A DNA stretch of 64,000 nucleotides from NCBI GenBank assembly GCA_024710355.1, contig JANJUX010000003.1, positions 121,005-185,004 of the forward strand, read 5' to 3'. Of this stretch, positions 1 through 8,511 are shown in pieces (within the stretch, counting starts at the first letter, position 1; the number at the start of each line of letters is the position of its first letter). The notes beneath the pieces were generated by a model, which saw nothing but the letters and a program-made list of their open reading frames with translations, made no database searches and was not told the origin of the DNA. The DNA is from Candidatus Rifleibacteriota bacterium. Its GTDB lineage: Bacteria > Muiribacteriota > Ozemobacteria > Ozemobacterales > Ozemobacteraceae. The position numbers were made by a program, and so were the translations under genes.

Positions 1-194
1 AAATGTCGGTGCATCTGCTCGAACCGATCGACACCAAAGCCGAACTCGAAGCCGGCAAAGACGAAGAGCAGATTCTTGAGATGCTCTATCAGAGAATCTG
101 CGACAAGGGCAGCGAAGTCATGGGCTACGACGTACGCGATTATGCCAGCCTGAAGGCTGACGCCGAGCCGGCCAATGATGAAACAGGCAGATGA
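1..194 (+). CDS. C-terminal fragment of an unidentified protein (possibly a PlsC-like acyltransferase)
   Basis: The frame is open at the left edge and closes with TGA at 192-194, so only the C-terminus is present. The visible tail, with VHLLEPIDT followed by an acidic helix, is reminiscent of the C-terminal strand and helix of 1-acylglycerol-3-phosphate acyltransferases, but the catalytic HX4D motif would lie outside the window. The ATG at 3 is probably internal. The gene overlaps the next start by 20 bases, which suggests translational coupling. The family assignment is a weak inference. Confidence 0.4.
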   Translation, partial: MSVHLLEPIDTKAELEAGKDEEQILEMLYQRICDKGSEVMGYDVRDYASLKADAEPANDETGR

Positions 195-1191
195 GTTTTT
201 TGCGACCCGCGGCTACCCCTGCTGGCTTCGGGTCGACTACGATACACTGCTGAGCAATATTGCCGTTCATATTGCAACGGCACCATTGATCGACGCCAGT
301 CTGCCTTTTCTACAGAAAATCTGGCCACATCTTGAAGACGACTTGATCAGAAACGGTCTTGCCGGAGTTCTGAGCTCTTCACCAACTTTTCTTCTTGGCG
401 TTTCGCCATCGCTGCAGCGAATTCTTCGCCCCGGATACCGCCCGGCCGAAACCGGTTATGCCCGCGAAGGTCTGCTGCCGGTGCTGGGTTCGTTCGCCGA
501 CTGTCTGAACCTGTCAAACATGGCTCAGATACATGACCGGCGCCTGCCGTTTCTACTGCGGGCCCGCGCCCGTTCTGGCGAATTTGGCGCCGGTGACTGG
601 GGTCTCGATACAATCTGCGAACAGCTGACGAATATTCCGATGATCGATATCACCGGTTTTTTTCTGCTGCGCCAGCCTGAAAGCAGCGAAGTGTTCACTT
701 TGCGCCGCCATCTGCGCCGTCTTGAGTCACCCCAAAGTCATCTGGTAGTTCCGCTGTCACTTATCAACAGAGATTATGCTGAATACCGGCCATTTATCAG
801 CACTGAAGTTCTGGGCCTTGACGGCGGCGGCAGCTGTTTCCCGATTGAAACGGGGTTCTGGGCTTTTCCGGTGCGGTCAGGCCATGATTACCAGTTGTAT
901 CAGGTCGATCTTGGCGCCATGCACGGCCTGCCGGCTCGCGAGTTTCCGGCACAGATCGGTGGTTGCCCGGCCAGACCGGTGAATCTGCAGCCCGGTTTCT
1001 GTGAATTTATTGTCGACTCGCATCTTCCCGGGCCGTTCCCGGTTGCCGGTTATCTGACCGGTGGCCCGGCGCATGCGCCGGTCGATCTGCGCGCCTGGCA
1101 ACCCTCAGAACTGCTCAATCTCATCGGGCACATGCAGCATTGCCCGGTTTATCTGCAGGCGGGCAACCGGCTGGCCGAGCTGCTCCCCTGA
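175..1191 (+). CDS. Hypothetical protein, 338 aa
   Basis: I do not recognise this family. The 338-residue protein has no signal peptide and no clear membrane segment. It is rich in Leu, Pro and Arg, has a stretch with several glycines near residues 220-225 (LGLDGGGSC), and looks soluble. Two ATGs in tandem (175 and 178) are possible starts, both overlapping the end of the upstream gene, so it is probably the distal gene of the same transcript. It converges with the minus-strand gene ending at 1217, only 25 bases away. Function unknown. Confidence 0.65.
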   Translation: MMKQADEFFATRGYPCWLRVDYDTLLSNIAVHIATAPLIDASLPFLQKIWPHLEDDLIRNGLAGVLSSSPTFLLGVSPSLQRILRPGYRPAETGYAREGLLPVLGSFADCLNLSNMAQIHDRRLPFLLRARARSGEFGAGDWGLDTICEQLTNIPMIDITGFFLLRQPESSEVFTLRRHLRRLESPQSHLVVPLSLINRDYAEYRPFISTEVLGLDGGGSCFPIETGFWAFPVRSGHDYQLYQVDLGAMHGLPAREFPAQIGGCPARPVNLQPGFCEFIVDSHLPGPFPVAGYLTGGPAHAPVDLRAWQPSELLNLIGHMQHCPVYLQAGNRLAELLP

Positions 1192-1216
1192 TCTGGTTTT
1201 TGCCGAATGCTCCAGA

Positions 1217-2284
1217 CTACTTCAGGCTGACCGGGGCGCCGATGATTTCGATGCCCTGTGGCGACAGTCTGGCCGTGATCAGGCGGGCACCGCTACGGTC
1301 AAACAGCAGACGGTAAGGTGTCAGCAGCGGCAGGCGAAAATCAAGATTCGGCATGAAGCGGTGAACTGTCACTTTACCGTCTTTGATCAGAAGCAGACGG
1401 GCATAATCAGGGTGATCTTCGTCGCCATGCCCTTCGTAGACAACCACTGCCAGGTGCCCGGCAAAAGTTCCGGCCAGCCATGCATCGAGAATGATGTTGG
1501 CCGGTTCGCAGGTATAATCGGCAACTCCGACGGGTGTGCGGGTAATATCACTGAGTCTGTTTATATTAAGGGTTTTATCACCTTTTTCAAGCCTGACCAG
1601 CGAATTGCCATAAAAGCAGGGCTCGACATTGCCTTCCGTCTCCCAGGCCAGGTTGCCCCGGTGGCCGAAAACAAAGGTGCGGTTGCGGCCAGAATCGAAA
1701 AGCACCAGATTCATGCCCAGCCGGTCAGACTCAACAAAGTCGATGTGTCTGAAAAGAATGCGGTCGCCATCGAAACCGAGCCTTTTGTCGAGGCGGTTGC
1801 CGGCAAAGATCAGCAACTCATTGCGCGAATTGTCGGCAACTGCCAGCCGGCCGTCGCGCAGCATGGCAAAATCATCGAACTGCAGACTGCCCTTCTGGTG
1901 GTCGGTTGCCACCATTTTCTGTTTTTTGCTGCGCCCGTCATACGAAAAAATCGTGCGGCCGGACCGGTCGAGCAGTAGAATTTTTTCCTGATCGACTTTT
2001 AGCGAATAGCCGCGAAACGCCTCTTCAAAGCTGGCGCCCGCCTGCCCGATACCCTCGGGCCAGGGGGCAAAAGAAAAAACACAGATCGTCGAAAACTTCA
2101 GCAGATCGGGCTGAGCCGGCAGCATTGCCGCCACTTTTTTCTGAAATTCTTCGTAATCGAGGTCATCGGTTGGCGGATTGCTCGGGTCCAGCTGGGCCAT
2201 AGCCTGAAAACCGCCAAGCATGATGCTGATCAGGCCGAGAAGCATGATTACACGGAATCGAAAGCGAAAATTCTTGTCAGTCAT
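1217..2284 (-). CDS. Exported hypothetical protein, possible beta-propeller
   Basis: This is a 355-residue protein with a Sec-type signal peptide (residues about 1-30: basic start, hydrophobic core, cleavage near AMA-Q). The mature part repeats short strand patterns ending in polar turns, such as ILLLDRSGRTIFSYD, DGRLAVADNSRNELLIF and NLVLFDSGRNRTFVF. This looks like NHL or other propeller blades, though I cannot count the blades reliably. It follows the M23 peptidase gene by 11 bases, so the two are probably co-transcribed and both act in the cell envelope. Substrate unknown. Confidence 0.6.
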   Translation of the reverse strand: MTDKNFRFRFRVIMLLGLISIMLGGFQAMAQLDPSNPPTDDLDYEEFQKKVAAMLPAQPDLLKFSTICVFSFAPWPEGIGQAGASFEEAFRGYSLKVDQEKILLLDRSGRTIFSYDGRSKKQKMVATDHQKGSLQFDDFAMLRDGRLAVADNSRNELLIFAGNRLDKRLGFDGDRILFRHIDFVESDRLGMNLVLFDSGRNRTFVFGHRGNLAWETEGNVEPCFYGNSLVRLEKGDKTLNINRLSDITRTPVGVADYTCEPANIILDAWLAGTFAGHLAVVVYEGHGDEDHPDYARLLLIKDGKVTVHRFMPNLDFRLPLLTPYRLLFDRSGARLITARLSPQGIEIIGAPVSLK

Positions 2285-2295
2285 GGCTTGTATCC

Positions 2296-3423
2296 TTAAA
2301 GACTGTCGACCGGCGGCAGAAAACCTTTGGGGTCAAGGGTTTCACCACTGGCAGAGGTTTCTCTGACTTCAAAGTGCAGATGCGCACCGGTCGATACCCC
2401 GGTATTGTTACAATAGCCAAGCAGTTCGCCGGATTTAACCAGCCTGCCGACCGGCAGGCGGTTTTTCTTCTGCAGGTGCGCGTAGCGCGTGAACAGCATG
2501 CGCCCGTCAATTTCGTGCGAAACGACAACCGAATAGCCATAGCCTGATTCCCAGCCGCTTTTCACAACACGGCCCGGTCCTATCGCCATGACTTTCCAGC
2601 CGTTGCATTTCCAGCCGGCGAGGTCGACCCCGGTATGAAAGCGTTTCGTCTTTTTGACCGGGTGAATGCGCGTGCCATAATCTGAGGTAATGACCGCAGT
2701 GCTTTTGCCTTTGGTCGGCTCGACCGGAATCAGCTTTCCGAAGGGCTGGCTGAGTGTTTCCAGGCGTTCCTGTGAATCTGCAAGCTTTTCCTGGGCGGCC
2801 ACACTTTTATCATCAGCGAGGGCGTTGATCGTCGCTGAATAGTTTTCGATGGCGGCGGCGCGCAGCTGGCTTTTTTCGGTCTCTGAATCCGCGACGCTGG
2901 CAAGGCGGTCACGGGCCATACCGGCGAAAAATGACAGGTTGCCGAAGTCGGGGCCTTTGATATCGGCCTTTTTTATGGCCGCGTCGATCTGGGTCAGCGT
3001 CGTTTTTATGTTCTCAATTTTCTTGAGGTCGAGCCGCGAGATTTTGAGAGCGCGAATGTCTGAATACAGGCCGACAAGGGCCGGAACGTTGATTTTGCCG
3101 AGCTGCTTTTCGATTTTCTGCAGATTGATCAGCTTGTTCTCAACCCCCGCTTCGAGCACGCTGCGAACGATTTTTTGTTCTTTTTTGCCCATTTTTTCGA
3201 GCAGCATTTCGATAAGATTGGTTTGCGAGGCCATGGCCGGCACAGAACCCGGAGCCGGAAAGCCCTGCGGCTGCGACCCGGGGTCGGCACCGGCAGTTGC
3301 TGCCGCAGAAACTGCAGACAGATCATATTGCAGGGTAGCCTGACCGACATCGGCCGCCTGCCCGAATAAAGCCCCAGAGAACAGAAGCATTCCCGCTGCA
3401 ATGCCTGTTAAATGTTTCCTCAT
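2296..3423 (-). CDS. Exported M23-family metallopeptidase (LytM type)
   Basis: The C-terminal third is a peptidase M23 domain: the first metal ligands are in FHTGVDL (HxxxD), the catalytic and second ligand motif is HLHFEV, and the YGTRIHP and YGYSVVV strands typical of the family are present. An N-terminal signal peptide and a helical, probably coiled-coil region (about residues 60-210) precede it, as in envelope cell-wall hydrolases and NlpD/EnvC-type activators. I chose ATG 3423 over an upstream GTG at 3438 because a GAGGGG ribosome site sits 4 bases upstream. It probably cleaves peptidoglycan cross-links. Confidence 0.85.
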   Translation of the reverse strand: MRKHLTGIAAGMLLFSGALFGQAADVGQATLQYDLSAVSAAATAGADPGSQPQGFPAPGSVPAMASQTNLIEMLLEKMGKKEQKIVRSVLEAGVENKLINLQKIEKQLGKINVPALVGLYSDIRALKISRLDLKKIENIKTTLTQIDAAIKKADIKGPDFGNLSFFAGMARDRLASVADSETEKSQLRAAAIENYSATINALADDKSVAAQEKLADSQERLETLSQPFGKLIPVEPTKGKSTAVITSDYGTRIHPVKKTKRFHTGVDLAGWKCNGWKVMAIGPGRVVKSGWESGYGYSVVVSHEIDGRMLFTRYAHLQKKNRLPVGRLVKSGELLGYCNNTGVSTGAHLHFEVRETSASGETLDPKGFLPPVDSL

Positions 3424-3450
3424 GTTCCCCTCCCTCACACCTGAAAGCTG

Positions 3451-4077
3451 CTAAAACCTGCCGCTCAGGGTAACTGACTCTGTATCAAACGAAAAAGTTG
3501 CCAGACCGCTCAGATAATCGAGAGCAAGCCTGTCTTTATCTGCCGCAAGAATTCTGCCTATGATATCTTCGCTTTGCCGGCGCACCCAGCCCGATGCCGG
3601 AACCTGCCAGCGGTTGAATCTGATCGCTGCGACTTCGCACCCCTCTGCCGCCTTCTTCAGTTCGACCTGAATGACCATGCTGCGCAGCATATAGCCTGAG
3701 CCGATAAGATAAAATGTGCCAGCATCATTGCCCGGTACAAAGCGGGCCCGCTGCAGGCAGAAGCCGGCGGCCGGCGGAATCTGCCAGGCATTGAGCCAGG
3801 CATTGAATTCAGACGGCTTTAAAATCAAAGTCGGGCTGGCGACGCTCTCTAGATCAAGGCGTTTTTCCTGGAGGCGCCAGAAGTCTTCCTGGTCTGGCCC
3901 GGCGAATTCAGGCAGAGTGACCGGCGCCATAAACTCCGCGACCGGATCAGCCAGGAAAAACCAGCCGAAAAATAACAGCAGGACAAGCATGGCTACCGGG
4001 TAAACGCACCCGCAGCCGATTCCGAGCAGTATTGTCCGCAGACAGCCGCGGCTCTTTTCCGATGTTTCCTGGGCCAT
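3451..4077 (-). CDS. Single-pass membrane protein of unknown function
   Basis: This 208-residue protein has a short cytoplasmic N-terminus, one strong hydrophobic segment (about residues 20-48, ending in FFGWFFLADPV) and a mostly polar extracytoplasmic domain. I see no catalytic motif. It lies between cheW (1 base upstream) and the M23 peptidase gene (27 bases downstream) on the same strand, so it is very likely part of one operon. An envelope role is inference from context. Confidence 0.65.
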   Translation of the reverse strand: MAQETSEKSRGCLRTILLGIGCGCVYPVAMLVLLLFFGWFFLADPVAEFMAPVTLPEFAGPDQEDFWRLQEKRLDLESVASPTLILKPSEFNAWLNAWQIPPAAGFCLQRARFVPGNDAGTFYLIGSGYMLRSMVIQVELKKAAEGCEVAAIRFNRWQVPASGWVRRQSEDIIGRILAADKDRLALDYLSGLATFSFDTESVTLSGRF

Positions 4078-4078
4078 T

Positions 4079-4558
4079 TTATGAGAAGCTCTTGAGAACG
4101 CTCTTTTCTTCGAAAGACAGGAGCTTTTCGAGGTCGAGCAGAATGATCAGCTTGTTATCGAGCTTGGCAACGCCCTGAATATACTGTGAATCGATGCTGG
4201 CAGAAAACATCGCCGGAGCTTTTTCGATCTCATCGACGTAGAAGCGCATAACTTCAGAAACGTTGTCGACGATCATGCCGACCTGATTTTTTTCGAGCTC
4301 GACGATGAGAATCTTTGCGGTCTGACGGCTTTCGTTAGGCGCCATGTCAAAACGTTTGCGCAGATCGATAACCGGAATAATCTGCCCGCGCAAATTGATA
4401 ACCCCTTCGACAAACTGCGGTGCCTTGGGGATTTTTCGGATCTCGGTCATCGGGTAGATTTCGCGCACCTTGTGAATATAGATGGCGTATTCGTCTTCAC
4501 CGATGTAGAAGCCGACTGCCTGGACTTCCTGACGGATATTGCTTTTTTTAACGGCCAT
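4079..4558 (-). CDS. cheW: CheW-like chemotaxis adaptor
   Basis: The 159-residue protein is a single CheW domain: the N-terminal strand VGFYIGEDEYAIYIHKVREI, the signature VEGVINLRGQIIPVIDLRKRF, the GMIVDNVSEVMRF segment and the final IILLDLEKLLSFEE all match the family. CheW couples receptors to the CheA kinase, or acts as a stand-alone scaffold. The start is ATG 4558; a longer open frame to 4669 would add an unrelated stretch read from the neighbouring gene. It overlaps the end of the DUF1232 gene by 11 bases. No cheA or receptor gene is in the window. Confidence 0.88.
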   Translation of the reverse strand: MAVKKSNIRQEVQAVGFYIGEDEYAIYIHKVREIYPMTEIRKIPKAPQFVEGVINLRGQIIPVIDLRKRFDMAPNESRQTAKILIVELEKNQVGMIVDNVSEVMRFYVDEIEKAPAMFSASIDSQYIQGVAKLDNKLIILLDLEKLLSFEEKSVLKSFS

Positions 4559-4811
4559 GGTTACCCCCGGCGTCATTGCGTGACTGGGCTTTTTCGGCGA
4601 ACTGGCGGCGCTTCTCTCTGACATACATGACAAAGGCCGAAATCTGGGTGACAAACACGGCCAGGTCATCGAGCCAGCCTATGATCGGCATAATATCAGG
4701 GATAACATCTACCGGGCTGAGCACATAGATAACCGTGAACACAAAGAGAATGAACTGCGCCAGCGGGCTTCTTACGAGCGCTCTTGGTATTGAAGGGCCT
4801 TGTTCTGTCAT
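4548..4811 (-). CDS. DUF1232 (YkvA-like) small membrane protein
   Basis: This 87-residue protein carries the DUF1232 signature YVLSPVDVIPDIMPIIGWLDDLAV in a hydrophobic hairpin. The family is widespread and its biochemical role is unknown. The 3' end overlaps the cheW start by 11 bases, which suggests co-translation. A 22-base direct repeat lies immediately upstream, between this gene and cdd. Confidence 0.8.
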   Translation of the reverse strand: MTEQGPSIPRALVRSPLAQFILFVFTVIYVLSPVDVIPDIMPIIGWLDDLAVFVTQISAFVMYVREKRRQFAEKAQSRNDAGGNHGR

Positions 4812-4820
4812 ATTTTTATC

Positions 4821-4865
4821 GGTTCCTGAGCCTGTCGAAGGAGGGTTCCTGAGCCTGTCGAAGGA
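4821..4865. repeat. Tandem 22-bp direct repeat in the cdd/DUF1232 spacer
   Basis: GGTTCCTGAGCCTGTCGAAGGA is present at 4821-4842 and exactly again at 4844-4865, separated by one base. The second copy runs into the last codons of cdd. This motif is familiar as a dispersed intergenic repeat in many bacterial genomes; its role is not known. Confidence 0.85.
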
Positions 4866-5261
4866 TCAGCTTTCGAGGTCTTCTGAGCCGAAACTCAGCG
4901 GCAGAAGCTCTTTCATGTTGGTTTTTCTGACCTCGCCGCGATTGTTGACGAGAAGAATTTCGACGTTCGGCGCAAGTTCATTGATTACCTGCCGGCAGGC
5001 GCCGCAGGGGGCCGTGAATGCCGGGCGGTCGACATAAATGGCGAGTTTGGTGAATTTCTTTTCGCCCTGGGCAATTGCGGTGAACAGAGCGGTGCGTTCG
5101 GCACAGTTGGTCAGGCCGTAACTGGCGTTTTCAATGTTGCAGCCCATGATGATTTCGCCGCTTTTCAGCTGCAGGGCTGCGCCGACCTGAAAGTTAGAAT
5201 AGGGTGCATAGGCCAGTTTGCTGGCTTCAATCGCTTTTTCAATCAGTTCCTTATCTTTCAT
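4866..5261 (-). CDS. cdd: Cytidine deaminase
   Basis: The 131-residue length is typical of the homotetrameric, T-CDA-type enzyme. The zinc-site motifs are both present: CAE (in TNCAERTALF) carrying the first cysteine ligand and the proton-shuttling glutamate, and PCGACRQ with the other two cysteines. The enzyme deaminates cytidine and deoxycytidine to uridine and deoxyuridine in pyrimidine salvage. The N-terminal AYAPYSNFQVGAAL is also characteristic. It lies downstream of the rplM-rpsI terminator on the same strand and is probably separately promoted. Confidence 0.93.
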   Translation of the reverse strand: MKDKELIEKAIEASKLAYAPYSNFQVGAALQLKSGEIIMGCNIENASYGLTNCAERTALFTAIAQGEKKFTKLAIYVDRPAFTAPCGACRQVINELAPNVEILLVNNRGEVRKTNMKELLPLSFGSEDLES

Positions 5262-5316
5262 TGTGACACCTCACATGTTTATTTCTACCACAAAGAGCGG
5301 GGCAACTAAAGAAAAA

Positions 5317-5342
5317 AACACCCCTGAACTAACAGGGGTGTT
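5317..5342 (-). terminator. Rho-independent terminator after rpsI
   Basis: AACACCCCTG (5317-5326) pairs perfectly with CAGGGGTGTT (5333-5342) around a 6-base loop. On the minus strand the hairpin is followed by a run of T residues (5318-5312). It closes the rplM-rpsI transcript, 11 bases past the rpsI stop codon. Confidence 0.88.
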
Positions 5343-5352
5343 TTGTAAGGTC

Positions 5353-5745
5353 TTAGCGTTTTGAGAACTGAGGTTTTCTTCTCGCTTTTTTGAGACCGTA
5401 TTTTTTGCGTTCTTTCTCGCGCGGATCGCGAGTCAGGTAGCCATTTTTCTTTAGCGGTGAGCGGAATTCTTCGTTGAATTTAACGAGAGCGCGGGCCAGG
5501 CCATGGCGCAAGGCGCCTGACTGACCAGTGCTGCCGCCGCCGGCGATGTTGGCATATACGTCGAACTTGCCAAGAGTTTCAGTGGTGGCAAGGGGCTGTA
5601 CAATGATTTTGCGGGTCAGAGGAATCGGGAAATAATCCTCGAAAGCTCTTTTATTGACCATGATTTTACCTTCGCCTCTGCAGATGCGGACGCGAGCGGT
5701 TGCGGATTTTCTTCTACCGGTTCCCCAGAAAAACAGTTCGGCCAT
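5353..5745 (-). CDS. rpsI: 30S ribosomal protein S9
   Basis: The 130-residue protein is full length. The family signatures are present: [14 protein letters not shown] at the N-terminus, [19 protein letters not shown] in the middle, and the basic C-terminal tail [12 protein letters not shown] that reaches the ribosomal P site. It follows rplM by 18 bases, the near-universal arrangement, and a strong terminator follows it. Confidence 0.97.
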   Translation of the reverse strand: MAELFFWGTGRRKSATARVRICRGEGKIMVNKRAFEDYFPIPLTRKIIVQPLATTETLGKFDVYANIAGGGSTGQSGALRHGLARALVKFNEEFRSPLKKNGYLTRDPREKERKKYGLKKARRKPQFSKR

Positions 5746-5763
5746 GATTATTTTCCTCCTTCC

Positions 5764-6198
5764 TTACTTGGTAAGCTTAACGGCTTTGGGCTGCTGAGCA
5801 GTGTGGGGATGTTCAGCTCCACCGTAAACTTTAAGTTTGCCAAGATATCTTTTTCTCAGCTTGTTGCGGGGAAGCATTCTCTTAACAGCGATCCAGAGCA
5901 TTTTGTCCGGAGTGTTTTCGAGCAACTGGCCGTAAGTCAGGGACTTGATGTGTCCTGTATAGCCAGTGTGCCAGTGAAAAAGCTTATCGTCGTGTTTTTT
6001 GCCAGTCAGAACGATCTTGTCGGCATTTACCACGATTACGAAATCACCACAATCAAGGTTCGGGGTGAAAGTGGGTTTGTGCTTGCCGCGCAGGCGGGCA
6101 GCAACTTGGGAAGCCAGGCGGCCGAGAGGCATGTCCTTGGCGTCAACAACAATCCAGTCGTGATTTACTTCAGGTTTCTTAGCGTAGAACGTCTTCAC
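5764..6198 (-). CDS. rplM: 50S ribosomal protein L13
   Basis: The 144-residue protein shows the L13 features: the N-terminal NHDWIVVDAKDMPLGRLAS, the GDFVIVVNADKIVLTGKK segment, and AVKRMLPRNKLRKRYLGKLKVYGG near the C-terminus. It sits 19 bases downstream of truA and upstream of rpsI, so truA-rplM-rpsI probably form one operon. Confidence 0.97.
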   Translation of the reverse strand: MKTFYAKKPEVNHDWIVVDAKDMPLGRLASQVAARLRGKHKPTFTPNLDCGDFVIVVNADKIVLTGKKHDDKLFHWHTGYTGHIKSLTYGQLLENTPDKMLWIAVKRMLPRNKLRKRYLGKLKVYGGAEHPHTAQQPKAVKLTK

Positions 6199-6217
6199 CG
6201 ATTTTCCTCCTTTTCGG

Positions 6218-6964
6218 TTAATACATGACTTTCATCAGATAAAGTCCACCGGGCGGTGCAGGGGCGCCAAGTCTTCGTCTATTCTGATTACGGTACAGTT
6301 CGAGAATTTCTTCAGACCGCATCTGGCCGCTTCCGATAAGCTGTAAAGCCTTCGCCATGTTGCGCACCATGTTATGCATAAACCCGGTGCCGATCACGTC
6401 GAAGGTGATTAACTCATCCGTTCGAACAACGCTGGTCTCAAGAACAGTTCTAACAGTGCTTTCATACTGATGCGGGGATTTGGCAAAAGCCGCAAAATCA
6501 TGCTCACCTACCAGCAACCCGGCTGCTTCATGCATCTTCGCCACGTCTGGCGTCTGTTCAAGCTGCCAGAAAAACCTTTCGAGGAAAGGCGATCTGGTGT
6601 CGACCAGCCGATAGAGGTAACGATAATGCTTGCCGCGCGCCGAAAAGCATGGATGGAAGCTTTCTTCGACTTCTTCTGCCCTGCAGATCCTGAGTGCACC
6701 AGGCAAAGCACTGTTCATTCCGATGATCAATTTTTCAACCGGTATCGGACACTCAGTTCTGAAAAGAACCACCTGTTCTACCGCGTGAACACCGGTGTCT
6801 GTCCGACCCGCCCCGACGCCGCGACTTTTTTCGCCGGTTATCAGTTTGAACGCCCGTTCAAGCTCACCCTGCACCGTTGGTATGTGCGGCTGATACTGAT
6901 ACCCGAAAAAGGCACTTCCGTCGTAGGTAACGAGCAGTTTAATGTATCTGGGAGTATTTGTCAA
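6218..6964 (-). CDS. truA: tRNA pseudouridine(38-40) synthase TruA
   Basis: The 248-residue protein carries the TruA active-site motif GVGAGRTDTGVHA, with the catalytic aspartate in RTD, together with the N-terminal YDGSAFFGYQYQP and the C-terminal GTGFMHNMVRNM signature. It isomerises uridines 38-40 in the anticodon arm of many tRNAs. The only start giving the conserved N-terminus is a TTG at 6964, with no clear ribosome site. It leads the rplM-rpsI operon. Confidence 0.94.
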   Translation of the reverse strand: MTNTPRYIKLLVTYDGSAFFGYQYQPHIPTVQGELERAFKLITGEKSRGVGAGRTDTGVHAVEQVVLFRTECPIPVEKLIIGMNSALPGALRICRAEEVEESFHPCFSARGKHYRYLYRLVDTRSPFLERFFWQLEQTPDVAKMHEAAGLLVGEHDFAAFAKSPHQYESTVRTVLETSVVRTDELITFDVIGTGFMHNMVRNMAKALQLIGSGQMRSEEILELYRNQNRRRLGAPAPPGGLYLMKVMY

Positions 6965-7049
6965 GGTATTTTAACCGTTAAATCGCGGATTTCCGTACAG
7001 CAAAAAATCATCATACCAGAGGTATGCCCGAAAGTAAATTGGAAAGCCG

Positions 7050-7301
7050 TCAGCGGTGGTTGCGGATTCGGTCGGCGACCTGGGTTTTTAGAATGTCGAG
7101 AAGTTTGAAAATCTCTTCATTTGAACCAGAGACCAGTGCCACTTCGAGATTGCGCGACATTTCGCTGATCAGCTGAATTTCGCCGACGGTCGCTGATTCC
7201 ATGGCGCGACCGAGCTTTTCAAGGAATTCCCCGAAGGTTATGTTGGCTCTTTCAAGTTCGCTGCATGAATCCCAGACGATATCAAGATGTTCTTTCTTCA
7301 T
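7050..7301 (-). CDS. Small hypothetical protein, 83 aa
   Basis: This is an acidic, probably all-helical 83-residue protein (MKKEHLDIVWDSCSELERAN start) that I do not recognise. It is transcribed towards truA with an 85-base gap and diverges from the aminotransferase gene. The 127-base spacer on its upstream side is A+T-rich and presumably holds promoters for both directions. Confidence 0.55.
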   Translation of the reverse strand: MKKEHLDIVWDSCSELERANITFGEFLEKLGRAMESATVGEIQLISEMSRNLEVALVSGSNEEIFKLLDILKTQVADRIRNHR

Positions 7302-7428
7302 ACTTTGCTACCCTCACACTTATTTTTGTATTTCTACATCCAGTATATCAAATTTTGTGCATTTGCCAAGTCTTTTATGGCATTATGGTAAAGGTTTTCT
7401 TACGCTTTCAAAAAACATGGGGGAATAT

Positions 7429-8511
7429 ATGGGCAAAATTACCGCCAGTTTCGTTGCTGGGCCGGTCAGCGTTCCTGACAAGGTGCTCGCCGCCTACCAT
7501 AAAAATTACGGCTCTGCCGATCTCGATACCGAATACCTCGAACTCTACAACGCCACCGAAAAAAAGCTGCAGACCATACTTGGCACCCGTAATCAGGTCA
7601 TGATTCAGACCGGTGAAGGCATGCTCGGCCTCTGGGGCGCCCTGAAAAGCTGCCTCAAACCCGGTGACCGCGTCGTGGCCGTCTGCACCGGCGTTTTTGG
7701 TTACGGCATTGCTGACATGGCTGAAACCGTCGGGGCCAAGGTCAAACGCTTCGCCCTGCCTTATAATGAAACGGTTGCCGACTGCTCTGAACTCGAAAAA
7801 ATCGTCGCCGAATTCAAACCCCTGATGATCACCGCCGTGCATTGCGAAACGCCCTCAGGCACCCTCAACCCGCTCGGCGAAATCGCCCGCATCAAAAAAG
7901 CGCATGGTGTGCCGCTTCTCTGCGTCGATACGGTCGCCAGCGCCGCCGGTGTCGCCGTCGATGCCGACGCCCATGCCATCGACCTCTGCCTGAACGGCAG
8001 CCAGAAGTGCATGTCGGCACCGCCCGATATGACTTTCGTCGCGATCAGCGAACCGGCCTGGGAAATCATCGACCGGGTCAACTACGCCGGCTACGACGCT
8101 TTCAAACCATTCAGACAGGCCCAGAAGAATTTCTATTTTCCGAATACCATGTTCTGGCACGGCCTGGCAGGCCTGTCGACCGCTGCTGACCTGATACTGC
8201 AGGAAGGCCTCGAAGCGGTTTTCGACCGCCATGTTCAGGCTCAGAGCTACTGCGTCGACCGCCTGAAAAGAATGGGAATCGAGCTGTTTCCGGCTGCTGC
8301 TGCGGTTAAATCGCCGACGGTTACCGCTGCAAATATTCCGGCAGGCCTCAGCTGGGAAGAACTCGATCGCCGCTGCCGTGAGCGCGGCCTGGCCATCGCG
8401 GGCAGCTACGGGCCGCTGGCCGGCAAAGTTTTCCGTATCGGGCACATGGGCAGTCAGGCTGATCTGAAACTTCTCGAACATGGCCTGAACATTCTGGAAG
8501 CAGTATTGTGA
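7429..8511 (+). CDS. Class V pyridoxal-phosphate aminotransferase (alanine/serine-glyoxylate type)
   Basis: The 360-residue protein has the fold-type I pattern of the SGAT/AGXT branch: an N-terminal VAGPVSVP, the cofactor-binding GEGMLGLWGAL, the aspartate of CVDTVASAAG that contacts the pyridine ring, and NGSQKCMSAPPDM with the probable Schiff-base lysine. It probably transfers an amino group to glyoxylate or a similar 2-oxo acid. ATG 7429 has a GGGGGA site 4 bases upstream; ATG 7417, in frame, lacks one. Its last bases overlap the start of the next gene (GTGA). Confidence 0.85.
   Translation: MGKITASFVAGPVSVPDKVLAAYHKNYGSADLDTEYLELYNATEKKLQTILGTRNQVMIQTGEGMLGLWGALKSCLKPGDRVVAVCTGVFGYGIADMAETVGAKVKRFALPYNETVADCSELEKIVAEFKPLMITAVHCETPSGTLNPLGEIARIKKAHGVPLLCVDTVASAAGVAVDADAHAIDLCLNGSQKCMSAPPDMTFVAISEPAWEIIDRVNYAGYDAFKPFRQAQKNFYFPNTMFWHGLAGLSTAADLILQEGLEAVFDRHVQAQSYCVDRLKRMGIELFPAAAAVKSPTVTAANIPAGLSWEELDRRCRERGLAIAGSYGPLAGKVFRIGHMGSQADLKLLEHGLNILEAVL

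Noticed and set aside
1061..1978. Plus-strand open frame (305 codons) opposite the exported propeller-like protein
   Set aside because: It overlaps two better genes on either strand, lacks a ribosome site, and reads as low-complexity antisense sequence.
4558..4669. Longer CheW with 37 extra N-terminal residues
   Set aside because: The extra stretch is the neighbouring DUF1232 coding sequence read in another frame, and CheW domains begin as from ATG 4558.
7302..7428. TTGCCA / TATGGT as a promoter for the aminotransferase gene
   Set aside because: The spacing is about 15 bases and both boxes deviate, so it is not above chance in A+T-rich spacer DNA.
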